Origin: Anarhynchus alexandrinus
Taxonomy: Eukaryota > Chordata > Aves > Charadriiformes > Charadriidae
DNA length: 64,000 bases
Direction of reading: 5' to 3'
Assembly (NCBI GenBank): GCA_008711295.1
Contig: VUYV01000499.1
Coordinates: 248,001-312,000 of the forward strand
The position numbers were made by a program, and so were the translations under genes. Below, one piece after another: positions 42,789-57,700 of the stretch (the stretch's first letter is position 1; every line of letters starts with the position of its first letter). Under the pieces are notes generated by a model. That model saw only the letters and a list, made by a program, of their open reading frames with translations, ran no database searches and was not told where the DNA came from.

Positions 42789-45700
42789 CTGGTAAGAAAC
42801 AAAAGCAACAATGATGGTTAAATAAACAGTGGATACCTCATGAAAACTGGTGGAATTCTATTAGTGCTGCATGACTGAGAAAGCATTGATAGCTCAGACA
42901 TGCCAGGATTAGAGAGAAGCCTTCTTCATTACCGTAGGAAGCTATTTTACAATGCCACACAGGAAAAAGCCTTATTGCTACCCCGTTTCAAATAGCCTTG
43001 GTATGGTACTACTTTGCAATAATCCCTCTCACACCATTATTTGGAACAACTAAATAAATAAGCCTCATGTCAGAAATGACTTTAGATTCCATCGGTGTCT
43101 GGGTCGGAAGACAGTAGAAAGGATTTAGATGTGGAGACTGAGCGAGGAGACTAATTTTAAGGACAAAAGCAATATCATAATATGGAAGAATAAAAAAAAA
43201 CCCCACCCTATCATTTTAAGTGTGATACATTCCAAAAGACTCGTCATCCCTTGTGGGGTACACAAAACGAAGCAGAACATCAAAGAAAGTCTCCTTCAAT
43301 TCTGTGTATTTGGTGAAAGGATGGGAGATGTTGGGTCTTTTTCTGTTCCCAGTTAAAAAAAAAAAAAGATGTGACGAGAAGGGCTTTTTCATTCAGACCT
43401 CAAAATGGTGTTTTGATAGCCAGTAATTTCAGATGATATGGTGATTTGAGGTGAGACTGATCAAAAGGACCTTTTTTTTTTTAAGAAATAGGTGAATATG
43501 CACCCACTGAAAATCATTCCCTTTTTAGTTATCTGAAGCTGGACATCCAGCAGTCACATTTGGAAATGTGGAACATGAAAATTCTCTTGTTACATGTTTT
43601 CTTTTATAAAGCCTGAACTCCTTTACCATACAAAATTCCAGCCCACAAGCTTAACCAGAAATTTAAGTTCTGTTTATGGCCATTCAGTGCAATGTCAACA
43701 CTGCTCTGTTGAGGAAACTAGGAAACCGTTGAGTAAGCTTTGCCTGCATGATCCCTTGCTAGTGTGTGAAGTGACAGAGCATGACTTCACTAGAAATACC
43801 GGTGGGCTCGGTATGGAAATCTTACACAACAGAAAAGGAGCCAGGAAAATGCACAAGTGGCTTTTAAGGGCCGATGTTGAAAATACTAGAAAGTACTACA
43901 GATCTACCTATGTATCAACAGCTTTAGAAAAAACAAGTATATTATACTGTATTATTTCATCTGTAGTAGTATTATATTTATCTTAGTTTTAGCAACATCA
44001 TCTTCAGGCTTGAGTGCTCTTGTGTGAAGTGAGTTTCTTTGGGAGATTATGTTAAGATATCAAAAAAGAAAATTATATGGACAGGAGATTAAGCCATTAT
44101 CTATCAAAATGGAAAGAAATAATGTCATGTCTGGTCTCTGAAATAACTCTGTTTCCCAGAAAATAAGGATTTCTTCCTGCACTGATAGCTGAGATATCAC
44201 TACACAGAAATTCAATTGTTTTGGATCATTTTTTGGTGATGTAATATATGTGGTATGTTAGTATCTTTCCTAGCAGTTTAAATGCTATTAGCTAACATGA
44301 CTAGTGGGGAAGCAGGAGAAAAGCTTTAAAAATATCTCACTCACATAATCACCATCTTGGGGTATGAGGATGTTCATCTCGGATGACTTGGCACTCACAA
44401 TCTCACAATCTAATGATTCCTCACTGAGGTAGATGTGGCAGCCTTCTGTTTTGTTAATAGATATGGTTGGCACTTTCCCCATCACCTGCAAAATAAAATC
44501 TGCTTAATATCAAATCTTAAAATGTACACAAAGATACTGTTAATAAAGTCCTCATTGCCTGCCAGGTCTAATTTTGGCCACCAGCATCTGATCTGTGTGT
44601 CAGCTGCCTGCATGATGCTTATATTTGATTTGTGAGACACTGTGAAAATTCTTGGTGGTGGTAGCAAAGATCTATACACAACAGCAACCTTATACAGCAA
44701 GCTTTTAATACACAGATTGATGCAAGTGCTTCCCTGATTCTCTCTAATTTCAGTGACCCTTTTATGCTGGTTTTTAGGTGGTGTTCACCTTGTTCATCAG
44801 TGAGAACTGGTTAAGAAATCAAACGTGTCAACTCCAACCCAGTAAGGGCAACTGAAAGATCCCAGCATACAGTAGTACTCAACAAGTGATTTGTAATATG
44901 TTCTGAAGACTTCAAAGTTCTTCCAGGTTTTACAGCATACAATAGGAAAGGGTTTTTATCCCCTTCAGGCAAGCTACAGTTCTAAAAAAGTACTGAGATC
45001 AATTTAATTTAATCTCTAAAGGTATTTCTTATGTCACTTTAAAAACAAGCACAAGATTTACTTGAGGGGAGAAAGGGTAATCCCTTGTTTACAATTCTAC
45101 AGATTAAAAGATTTCTTCATGGCTAACTGCCTGACTCACTGGTTGTCAGTAAAAATGCCTCCTCCTCCTCCTGCCCTCTCTAGCAGGGACAGCAATATAC
45201 TCTGGACAATGCACCAAAAGGGCAGAGGTTATTCTGAGCCATAAAACAGTAACAGCATGGGATAGATATGTACTTGTTAATGAAAGAGTGTCTCTTGTCA
45301 TTCATGTTAAGAATCTATTTTCAGCTTCAGTTCCTTAAATGTGACAGAAAACAAAGAACAAGCGGTCTGTCCTCTTGCATCCCACCCTGATCTTGAAGTC
45401 TGATCTATGTAGTGGATCAACGTATCTTAAACGGATCTTTCTTTAATGGGTTCTCATGCAATGGAGAACAAAAGGAGGGTGTGTTTAATAAATTTTGCAA
45501 ATATCTGGCAAAAAACCCCAACAAACAACACTGAGAGAAAGGAGAGCCAAACAATATGGCAATGAAGTAACTACTTATAGCAAAATCTGTAGGATGAATT
45601 TACTGACATTTGTTGCATTAACATATCATGTTATCTGCAAATTATAAGCTCAGGTCTTCAAAATACTGAGAAAATAGAGGTGCTCAGCACTTGGCATACT

Positions 45701-48700
45701 GAAACCCTGCAGAAGCTGCCTGATTCAAGCAGCATATAGCATATAGCCAGACTGTACCTCTTAAATGGAACTGCGCTCTGCTCCATGGCATAGAAGCCTT
45801 ATGTGATATTCATAGAACCTGCTTAATCAAAAGAATTTTGATTCTTAGAAAAGATATTTCCCCTTTATTTGAGTATTAACAAGCTGTGGTTTCACCCTTC
45901 ATTACGTATGAATTTTTCAGCTTTTATGAATAGTTCTAGAGGTAATAATAAAAATCATCTAGTTATTAAAAAAACCCACTCAAATAAATGCCAGGGATCT
46001 TTTTCTTTAACGAACTGTCTCTGCCATAAGAAGACATGTACTCATTAATAAAACTGCTTGTTACAGCTTAGAAGATACTGCACAGCTGGTAGCAATGTCA
46101 GTCACTTGCATGAGTTTCAAAATATAAAAAAACCCTCTTGTTACTATTCCCTGTGGTGGCTGTGACCAGTATTTCTGAAGCATGGAGCAGGATTATCTAC
46201 ATTTCACGTCATACAGCAGGCACAGCCTTTTAAGCAAAAGACCTCACCTTGCTTGAAGACTGGCAGTTTGGTATAATTTAATTAACATTTCATTTTTTTC
46301 GCTTAAAATAATACATCCTAAAGTCCTTTCTTGAGACTAGGTTGTGTATGTTGGACACAACCCAGTACTAAAGCATGTATAGTTAGACCTCTTTGGAGTG
46401 GGATGAATGAAGTGCTGTAAATGTCAGGCAGACTGTCTATATTTTGGAGGGGGCAAGTGTCCCCAGTACAGAAGTCAATACATGGATTTAAAATACATCT
46501 CTCTTCTTTTCATGACAACCACAAGGAAGGCGATCTCTGATGAAGCTTTGCTTACTGGTTATCAAAGACAAAAACAGGAGGGGCTCATAGCCCATTTGTA
46601 GGCAAGTGGTGACTACGTTACTTATGTAATGTGCCACGTCGCTGGCAGGGGAAGATTTCTGAAATCCTGGTGCCTACTTTCACTTTATGTCATTAAGTTG
46701 CCCTTCGACAGTCTATTTGAACATTCCCATTGAGAAAATAAGAAAAAAAGAAATAACCATTTTTCTGAGCTTAGAAATCAGTTAGCTAACTGCCAGAATT
46801 TGTTCCATAAGCACCACTGAACTTTCAAGTCATAGGAGTTGTTTACCATGAAAGCAAGAAAATTAGGGTCAGAAATAATAGTCAGCTTCCCTGGAACCCA
46901 AAGGAACTGGGCTAAGGGAGGTTTGTTCAGTGATGCTCAGTAGTTTTCATACGCATTTTCTAAATACATCAGCAGAATTTAGTGCGTATAAAGATACATT
47001 GGGATGCATCAATCTCTTATTTTTGTTGTGCTCCTGTGAGTTTTTAAAATTTCTTGGTGCCACATGTTGGGTTTTTTTCCCCTGCTTTTTCTGTCTGTCT
47101 TTGTTTTTCAAATAGATATTTACCTGAATCTGAATATCCCTGGAATTGATCACTTCCACGATTCCCACAACGTTGTCAAACACAAGGCCAAACTTTTTAC
47201 AGTTGTCTAAAATAAAAGCAATCATAAATAAGAAAGGCAAGATAAAAGCAAATATACGCACACCTGCTACATTAACTACAAAAATTCCCAGTCTTAGCTG
47301 AGCAGCTTTACTCACATGATGAATCCTTTAAGTGAATGGAATGATTCAGATGCATTATTAATCACACAAGTCAATTTTTTCAAGATTGGCATTTAAAGCC
47401 CAGCTGAGCTGTCTACTCACCAATAGTAATTGAATTGATTTTTCCTTTTATCTGAAGTGTAGATTTGTTACACTTAAAAATGTAGGCCACTTGCTTGAGT
47501 TCAGTGTTGTTAATGACCAGGTCATTCTTATCCTCTTGATATTCCTATTTCAAAAGAAAGTTTATTTAATTGGTTGTCTTTAACTAGCTAACAGTCAGAC
47601 AGAGTTTATCCTCGAGTCATTGCATCTTCAGTTACAACAGAGCAATATCCTTCCTGTGGCTTAAAAATCTAATCTGCTTGGTGATCGGATATTTCACCTA
47701 ATTCACCCTTAGAAGACACATGTATATTTTAGAGCTGCAGAACTGAAGAACTTAGCACAGACTATGACAAAACCCATTAATTTTGTAGCAAAGACGTTAT
47801 GCTCACAACAGTTTAAAAATGCACTCACAAAACGGTTGCTTGGCTCCCATCCAGTTTAGACCGGCACCTTGAAGAACAGAGCACGTTTTTGTTCCCCCAA
47901 ATGTGATATGTTCTATACAGTGTGTTACGAACAGGTGCAGGCATTACCATACACAATAAGGAGTAATAGGTGAAGAGACTTCCCTTCATTATGAAATATG
48001 AAAGGACATTTATACTCCACGCATGTCCAGGAAAGTCTAGGGATCCACAAGGAAAGTCCCAGGTACTATAACCCTGAGGCAATATAACACAGGCAAACAG
48101 TGACTGCACCTTATGCAAACTCAGCTCCACAGTAATGACTGTGTACATAACCTTCTGTAGGACTGAACTGCATATTGTTTCATCCCTCTTTTAACCAACG
48201 CAGTCACGTGAATTTTCACTCATAGATTCTTTGGTATGTGCCTACATAAATGAACTCTCAAAACTTTCAACAAATCTATCTTTTCCATCTGTAGATTGAG
48301 CAAAAGGAAAACACTTCTCTACTACTAAGCGTGGGAGACATGCTTGCATGGAATGGCTGATGAAAAATAAATGTATAATTCCATTGGTTAACAAAGCTGG
48401 AGAAGGTGCTCCATGATGATACTGTTATCTCTCACTCACATAAATGGCCTGCAAGAAGAGATTTTAATTGGAGTTCTCCACTGGAATTGTTTCTGGGGGA
48501 TTGTCTGATTTTGCAAGGAATTTATATGCTGGTTCTGACATTCTCCAGTTCAGATGAATTAGTATATGATTCTCAGAGACAAATGAATTAACTTTAGATG
48601 CTACAGAATAGTAAAAGCTAAACTGTAGCAAAGCAGAGCAATGTGAGACTCAGCCGGTTTTAGCTGCAACTTTGATTTGTCGCACCTTGATCACGTACAG

Positions 48701-51700
48701 CCTTTTGCAGGATGTTTCAGTGCTCAACCTGGTTTGCAATGTGCAGGGTGCAATCTAGAGGTGTGACTGGAACTCACCACTCTCCACTTCTTTCCCTCTA
48801 GCTCTAAGACAGGGGCATGGCTCTGCTGCGGGGAATTCTTGGGAGAGGTGGGACTTGGAGTATGGCTTTTTGTCGGAGAACGAACAGATGGACCTTGGGC
48901 ACGTAGGCTGGGGTTCTTGTGAGTCTTCTGGTCATCAGAGACATGTCGAAGCCCTAAGAAAAAAGAAAAGTGTGTTTATGAAAGAGAGCCTGTTTTCCAG
49001 TTGTAACGGTGTTCATATTTGAGCAGGAAAGGTTCATTTGTAATTGTGTTAAATTATTCTGTGAATTTACATTTTTTATTTCCTCAAAGTTTGCCCGGGT
49101 AACGACCCAAAGTGTAACTGCCTACACATATTTAGCACTTCATATAAAACCTCTTTTACTGTGGATGAGCTATCTTAGTATCTTTAACAGGAAATGCTGC
49201 AATGTCTTCTAGTCCCTCTCTGACTGTAGGGAGCTCTGCGAGCTTGTTATAACATATTTTTGCATCCATAAAAATGAGATTATTTTTATAATTTATGACA
49301 ATATGTGACCTATCCTTGCAGCATTAAAAGCAGATATATTAATCATATGTATTTAAACTCACAACCATCCACTTTAATTACAACTGTCCAGTATTAATAC
49401 AAAAAGCTTTATTATTGCACTCCGCACTGAGCTGTAAGCCATACCTTTTCACCTAATGTAGCACATTTTCACCCAGGCTGGTACACTGAACGAGAATCAG
49501 AAAGGGGGATACATTTTTATTGCAACTGCAACTGAGAGGTTCACCAGCTACTTGGGATTGAAGATGTACAGCTTGGCTGCCTTAAAATTAAAAGGATACC
49601 TCTAAATAAATGGTGTGAATTTCAAGTATGCTGAACATATTTGGGTGCTGTTGCTTCTAAAGGAGGGTTTGGTATGCAGTCTCATCCATCAGACTCAGTG
49701 CAAGCTCAGAAAGATTCGAGCTGCTTAAATGTATCTTAAAAAAAGTCATGGAAATTGGGTTAATACATATAGCAGCTCTGGATGTAGTTTGACTCATGGA
49801 CCAAAATTTGATTTCTTTTCTCCTGACCTTTGGTAATTGCCTCTCCCTGGTTAAGCTCTGCAAATAGGGCTGAGCGAGATGCAGTTCCTTCATCCTTTAC
49901 GGTTTCTGTATCAAAGATGGGGGGAGGTCCAGGTGGTGGCGGTGGTGGTGGCGGTGGTGGGGAGAGGCATGACCCACTTGTTAGAACGGATCGCATAGAC
50001 ATGGGTGATGCAACAGGACCCTGTTTGAGATAGAAGGAAATTATTTGACATACAGTGTTTCAAGGAACGTTGTATTATGATAACTCTTGTTTATTAACAT
50101 CCTTGAATGCTGTGAATTTGAGTGACTCTAGACAGCCACAGGCTCAAAAGAATTTCTGGCACCATAACTGAACATAATACTATGAATCTTTCCCTGCATC
50201 AAAGCAGGCAAGGCTGGAAAGACTGACAGTCCACAGCACTTCCTTACTGCAGAATTACTCCACCTAAAATATTTCTCTCAAATTCTTGTCAAGAGTGATG
50301 TTAAAAATCTTTAATAGTAAAGATTCCATAATTTATTCCACTGTTTACTTACATTAAAGGGGAAATGTCTCCTTTTTTTCAGATACCAAATTCAGTTAGC
50401 CATAGCTTGGTGTGCACTCAGAAACATACAGAAAATGTTTTGATCTAACACAAATAACTGGGAGGGTCACAAACTATCAGTTATACGTATGCAATACGCT
50501 AAATTTTACACAAGAACTAAAATGCTATTCTTCAGGCTGTTCTAGTCATCTGCAAAGATTCAAATTACAGCAGAATGTAAAACTATGGTGATTCAAGTCT
50601 CTTATTTCTGGAATTCAGTATTTGAGGTTTTAGCTCATTTTCTCAAATTCTTTTTTCTTTTTTTCAATTGCAGGAAAACACAGCACACAAGTTGTAAGTG
50701 AGAGGGGCCTTGGTAAAGTAAGTAATCCAATCTTTCAGTTTACATAATCAAAAGTACATGTTTTGGTCTGAATTATAATGCTTACATAGAATATTGTCAA
50801 ACTGACAGAAAATACTAATAATGATCTAATTAAAATTCTATGCATCCTAATAATAGATGTTAAGACAGAATCTGAGAAACTGAGAATGACTTTTTCTGTC
50901 TTGCCACTGAGTGTCACTCTGATCCCACCTCTCTGCAGCAGAGCGGAGACTGTTTTAAAAGAACGCTGTGAAAAATTAGATTGGTTCTGATGAATTTAGC
51001 TACCTATACAGGTTTGCACCAGCACATATTTATTAGGTGGGCAGATACAATGGGAAAATGACAGGGGCTTACAGAGTCACAGCTCCTCTAATTGGCTACC
51101 TTTGTTAAGAGATACAGGTTGTTAAAAGTGCATACCTGGTAATCAATACTGGAAACAGATACTGCTTAGCTGGACTCAGAGGATATTTTTAACCATTTAT
51201 GATGCTACTCCTTTCTGCTTTCCACTAAACTGAAACAGCAAAGTATCCATCTGGTTCATGCATCTCACATGAGTGAGAACTGTAGCTATTTTTAAAAAAG
51301 TAAACTTGTTCTGCCCTGTAATCCCAAACTGGTAACAGGAAAGGGGCTGAGGTGCACATGCTCTTTTTTTTTTCTTTTTCGTCTTCAGACATACTTCTTA
51401 AAAATAAAAAAGAAGCCTGGCGCATTTAAGTAAGTAATTGCATTCAAACCTCTTAGTCATTATGACCCTCATTAGAGCAGCATGGAAAGGGAATATTATT
51501 AGTTAACCTCTTAATGTACACCCTCTATTGGCACATGCATCTTCAGCATCTAAGTACTGCTGCATTTGAAGGAGCTGTTTATGGAATATGTTTGTGATGC
51601 ATAGCAAGATTCTTTGTCAGATTAGTGACGTTAAAACTGCATTGCACAAAAAAGACTGTTGAATCCCTGGTACTTGGGTGAGTAATGAAACTGATGCAGT

Positions 51701-54700
51701 GGTACAGTTTGATTGTTTCTGAAAGGATCCAAGATCTCTCAAGGGAATGAGCTCTCTTCTATGCCATTAAATATTTTTGATTACATGTAAACAAATGAGA
51801 AGACTCTCCTTTTGGAATTGATTATCATTTATTGTCAAGATATACTGGAACTGATGTGGACTGCTTTTAGAGACATTTCTTTGTTGCATGGATACATTTA
51901 ACTCGGAGCGTTTCTGCTTACATACTCAGTAGTTATAGGTTATTGGTTTAGGTTGGGGCCAACTTTTTCACTGGGCCCTCAATTTACAGGGCCTGTCTTC
52001 TTGCCTCTGCTAATGCCAGTCATGTTACCTACAGCAAAGTCAGCACAACTGTGAATTATTATAATAAAAAAAAATGAATGTAAGTGGATTTAGTGGCACA
52101 ATCAGTTATTGCTGCCTGAGGTGCAATAGAGATCTTCCCTATCTGTTGCCTGCAACCATAGCAACTGAATCCACTATGTCCTGGTTATCCAGAATTACGA
52201 ACATCGTATTTGCAGGGCTTTTTAAAATACTCAGATACGCAGACACGGCACTCACCATTCACAGTGCAGTGTGAACATGCAGTTATGAATTATGCTTTAT
52301 GGGAGGAGATTAATAGTAGTAGTGGTAGTAGTTAATAACTTGTAGTCTGGGATAATAACCTGATTTCCCAAAATCCAGACTGACATCTGATTTCCCAAAC
52401 ATACCTTATTGCTTCCACCTGCATAAATACAGTGCTGTGATTTTCCAGAAACTTGTGTGCGTAAGACTCACATGTTCATTTGGAATTAACACCAATTAAA
52501 TTCTGCAAAGATGCATTAGAGAAAAAAAGATGTAGAAGTTATCTGGGTATTCTGCATACAACACAGAGTGGTGGATCACTCTGCCAGTCTCTTTGCTTAA
52601 AGTGTCAAACTGAAGGCCATCACAGATTGTGCAGGAGACCCCAGGCTTAAATGATGCTGCTGAGTAGTGCATCAAACGCCGTTTCCCTAATGGCAACAAA
52701 AGTATGGGAATGTCTATGTAACTGAGGTGGAAGCAAAACTCAGAGGGATTTATCTGTGGAAGTGGAAGATCTGCCTCTCAGAACTCTGAAAGAACTATCT
52801 TGTGAAAGTACAGACAAAAAGGAAGGATTTTAAATGCATCAATCAAGTTTAGATGTGATTTTGTATGACTGGAGAATGTCTTATTTACTTTTCAAGAAAG
52901 AGCAGAGGTAGGAAACGGTCTGGGAAACTAGGAGCATCTTTCCCTTCTAGAGCAGCACTGATGAAAAGACAAGTCTAGTCAAAAATCTCAATCCTTGACC
53001 TGAGGAGTGAAGACATTCTAGTCCTTAGAGTGGGTTTCATGTGTAGGAAAAAAAAAATATCCCTTGCCCTCACACTGCCCATCTGCCTCCTCTTTTCTTT
53101 GCAAGCCTGGTCCCTCCACCAAAGTCAGTGGCTATCTCCACTGAGCTCAAAAGATTATGAGTTAGATGATTTAATTAAGAACACAGGAGCTGTCACAAGG
53201 TCTCTTAATTTTGTGCAGTCACAGAAATAAGAGATGGACTGAACCTTTGTTGTTAACTTTTCTCCTGCATGACAAATTCTTGTATAGTTTATGACCCGAG
53301 TTACAGCTACATGAGCTAACGGATACTGTATCATGGTATTTTCAATTATGTCTGAACATCTATGGCCATTCTGGAAACTGCAAACAATTGCATTCATAAA
53401 TTAGGCCAGGCAAAACTGAAGGAAAAATCCAAGGAAAAAAGATTGCCGAAGTACAGGGAGGGACTAATTGCTCCATTGTAGATCTAGATCTTACAGTATG
53501 GACACATCCAGTAGGACAATCCCCCACTGAAATAGAACAGCATGGAAAAGACAGACAAGTCTCACTAATGAGGAGGCGTACAGAGACTTGCTGTAAAGAG
53601 GGGTTCAATCGCACTCTGGCTTTTGTCTTCTTTTCTTTGCCATTTTGATTTACCTGACTGAAATCAAACAAACATTCAAGTGAGGTTAAATTCTTTGTGG
53701 GAAGAGTGGCTCAGGGGAACTCTAACAAGGGGAGAGAAAGCACAAAAATGAACTGGAAATGCAGAAAACACTTTGCACTTCTTGCATTCCCTGCATGCCA
53801 GGAAGATGGGACCTGTGCTGCAAATATGCTGATGAAAAGGCCAATTTTAAAACCACTCTAGTGAAGTGGTTCCAAGAACTTTCTTTTTTTTTAATTTTGA
53901 CCTCTATTAATACATAGACCTCCAAGTTACCAACCTAAGTCACTGGCAGTTTGTTTGCTTCCAAGATCACTTAGACCCTCAGGCTCTAGAATATTTCTGA
54001 ACCAGACTCTTAAACTGTTCTGGTGTCTGGCCATACTTGTGCGTAGTCCTATCCAATTTCAACTAAAGTGCCCATCACAAAGTCCATTCATTTCTGTTCT
54101 GTATAGGGTGGTGTTTGTGAGAGCTGCTGGCAATAAAATAGCATGTTATATGCCCGCAAAAGTTCATCTATCCTAAAGCAGCAGGTGCTTACCAGCATTG
54201 CTATTTGCAAACAACTCTTCAGATTAACTTCAAGCAGATGTTAACAACAGTGTATCTTTACACAAAGAGTATGAAGAGCCATTTGAACTAGCAAAGGCGG
54301 TTATTTGCAAGCCGCCTTTCTTCCTCTTTTATTTCAGCTGTTTGCCTCGGTAACAGCTGCTGTTCTCAGTGCCGTGGTGCCTACAGACATCACGTCAAGT
54401 TATGCTGATAGCCGACTGTTCCCATTAACGTGTTGGTGTGGTCATTTTTCCATCGTTTGCAAATACACCCTTTGTAAGAATTATCGGGGAATAGATAGCT
54501 TCAGTCTTGCTTTGTGAAAATGTTAACACAAAAATAAGCCATTAACTTTTAAACTGCTAGCTTTGTATCATAGTGAACTTGATGTGCTTTAAAACTTGCT
54601 CCTGGAGCTTTCTGAAATGGGGGAAAATATAATTCTCTGAGTGAGGTCCTATCTAGAACAGGAGATGCGGGCCTTGCAGCCTTGTAGTAACAGCTCTGTA

Positions 54701-57700
54701 GGGGATGGAACATTGCAGAAATTTCCTCCCAGGGAAAAAAATTGTCTTCAATCTCCAGCTACCAAAGTCTGAATGGGGTGACAGGAACGGGTCAGGGTTT
54801 GCTCCTTGCTGGATAGCCCAGAGCCACCTGCAGAGAGGCCCAAGGGCCTCCCATTGATGGTGGGTCACTACCTTCCTCTAGTGACAGCATCTGAAGCTGC
54901 TCATGGAGCTGGGTCTGAGAAGTGTGTATTGTCACCAGGCAAGGGTTTGCAGGATTGCACTACAGCCTCAAAGTATGCTGTACTTCTACCTTTCTCTTGT
55001 AGGACTGGCAGAAGGGTGAGGCACTCTTCTTTTTCTCCTTACTGGCTACCTAGCTGGCTCACTGGAAGAAAGAAATGACTGTTTATGTTGAGGCAGCTGG
55101 CTGGTTAAAATTCATGTATGTCGAATCTCATTTCATTCCCTTGAAATTACAGTAGAGATGAGCGAAGCTCTTTGCTTCTGAGAAGCTGGGCCTTATTACA
55201 GCACGTTTCTCCTAAAGGCTTCCCCTGGAGCACAGGGCAACAGCCAGTCTTGTTAGAGAAATAAAATGCTGTTCCTACATAACACAAGTGCTCTGGATGC
55301 CATACTGTCAGTAATTTTTGGTAGCCGTATGCAGCTTGACATGTCTTTAGGTCTAAACCCAGCTACTGAGAGACGGCAAGATATTTTTTTTTCACGTGTT
55401 ATCACAGATGTTACTATTTCCTGAGCTATTCTTGCGGAGCAATTCCCTGGGTTAGCCTTCCATGTCACTGTTACTATATCTGTAGTATTGTAGCAGCAAG
55501 GAGCCCTAGTCAGAGGCTCATATCTCTGGGTATACGAGGGGCTTATGTGCCAGGCCCTGTATAAACACCCGCCGCGTTCCGCTGTGTTTATCCAGCTTTA
55601 GGCTGACACAGTGCAGCACGGAAACTCGGGGGAACAAAGTTCTTGCGGTGGGAACCTGCTGTGGAGCATTTGAATGAACACACTTTTCTTGTAGCTGCAA
55701 CGGTCGTTTTTTACTCAGGACAAACAGGTTATAAACATCTATAAAATACACAGACATAAATTGTATATGCATGTGTACAATATATAGTACCTATTTTATT
55801 AGTAATTCATATTAAGAGGTAAGTGTCTATTTGCGGCTGAGGCAACAGGTGGCTTAGATAGAGGCATAAAATCCCTTCCTTAATTTATTGAAAAGACTTC
55901 TTTTCATGGCAGCAGATAAACAGGAATCCTAATAGGGACTATATTCTTCTCAAAAAAAAAAAAAAAGATATCCCTATTTTCTACCCCTCCCCCTTTATAG
56001 TAATCTTAGTTTCACACCTAAAATGATTTCAGCTTTCTGTATTGTTCTTTCCATACACATGCACAGCCAAAGACAAAAATCATGAAGCTCAAAATATCAT
56101 GTATCAACCTCTGGGAACAGGTGGACTGTGACTCAGGGGCACAGAGCTCTTGTTAAGGTGTTTTTTGTGTAAAAGTAGCTTAGCACAACAGTTCCATTAC
56201 CTACCGTATTTAAGCCATCTGTCTGCAAGGGGTTATGCTGCCCCGAGATCCGCAATTTACTAGATGAGACAGCTGACTTACAGGGCCTGTAATCTTTGTG
56301 TGTTACAACACAAAACAGCAAAAACCAGGACAGCCTCTTTTCTTGTTACCGGGTCTTAGCAGAATTATTTATCGTCTGTTGAGTTTGCAATCTTTGAAGC
56401 CCCTTTTAAGACACTTCTGCCATTTATCACCTGTTCAGGACTTAAAACGGTGCTTATATCTTTGCAGTTGCCCAAACAGAAATGTTTTTTGCAGTCAAGG
56501 TCTTCTAAATCATTTGAGAACTGTATGCTAATGTAACTATCAACAAGTAGCTTGCTCCCATAGGCACATTAAACAATCTTTTACTTATATAAGCATTAAG
56601 TTAAAAAGAAGACCAATCCCTTTAGCAATATAGTAAAGTTTTAACAGATGTGCCTTTTCCTTTTTTCTCCATTTTACATACTTTCAATTTTCATTTTTCT
56701 TTCTCTTTTCCACTGGAACTAGGTTGCATTATGTTACAGGTCAGGTTGCATTTGACAGCTGTTGTCAAACAAGTCTCTCCCAGGTTCTCCCTTAACATCT
56801 CTGAATGGTGTTTGGTCACTGGTGTTAAAAGGACACCGTTGATATCCAGTAAAGACAAATATTGTCAGCTATTGTTGGAATATGGGAGTAAAACTACTTT
56901 CTTTCAAAGGGATGTGGATGTAATTGAGGCAGTCTCCACCAAAGAGGCAACTTTTGTAGAGCTGTCAGGATGGCCAGTTTCTAAATTGACAGCATACCAA
57001 AACCTGAACTATATTCTCTGAGAAAGAAACAGTTAAGATTAGAGGATGCAATTTTTTCAACAAAAAAGTATAAGGAAATAGGGAAAGGGAAGGGAAGAGA
57101 AAGGAATGGAAAGGGACAGAAAAGGAGAGGAAAGGCTATGACTGAGAAAAATGAAGCACTCTGAAAATGTCTACATCTTATCCAAGACACAGGCATTTAA
57201 ATCAGTGTATCTATGCTGCTCTTAGTTCTATCTGAATGAGGCCTCTGGGATTGTAGTTGTGGCTGTGGCTGGAGTTTGGCACTACAGTTTTGACCTTTAG
57301 CTTTAGTGAAGTGGCTCAGACGATGGCTTCTTGATAAGTGGGTCAAACTAAACACAGCACAGAAGAGAGACTGGAAAGGTAATAGGAAGCTTTTGCCCGC
57401 AGAAGTTGGTCTTTTGCAGCTTGCTGACCTCAATATGTAGAGAAACGATATATTACAGGAAAATGTTTTGGTAGTACAGGAGAGAGGCAGGGTCTTTTTA
57501 TAAGAAAATGTCTGGAGGTGATTATTTTAGACAAGAATGACGTGGCCAAAGTCTGTACTGAGGCTACTATAATTGTGCTCAGTCAGGCTAATGTAGGGAT
57601 TACAATGGTTCTCAGTGTGGAGCCTGTGGAGAATTTCAACTTCTAAAGACCATTTTAAGAAACTATCTAATGACTTATAAATATTTTTAAAATTGTATTT

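Noticed and set aside
43594..43986. 130-codon plus-strand open frame in a CAP2 intron
   Set aside because: No family resemblance, antisense to the gene, and lengths like this occur by chance in 64 kb.
47825..48148. 107-codon minus-strand open frame considered as a CAP2 alternative exon
   Set aside because: No resemblance to CAP proteins, and the flanking CAP2 exons join perfectly without it.
56650..57021. 123-codon plus-strand open frame in the large CAP2 intron, considered as a retroviral fragment
   Set aside because: The start is a Phe/Ser/Pro-rich low-complexity stretch and no retroviral or transposon motif is present.
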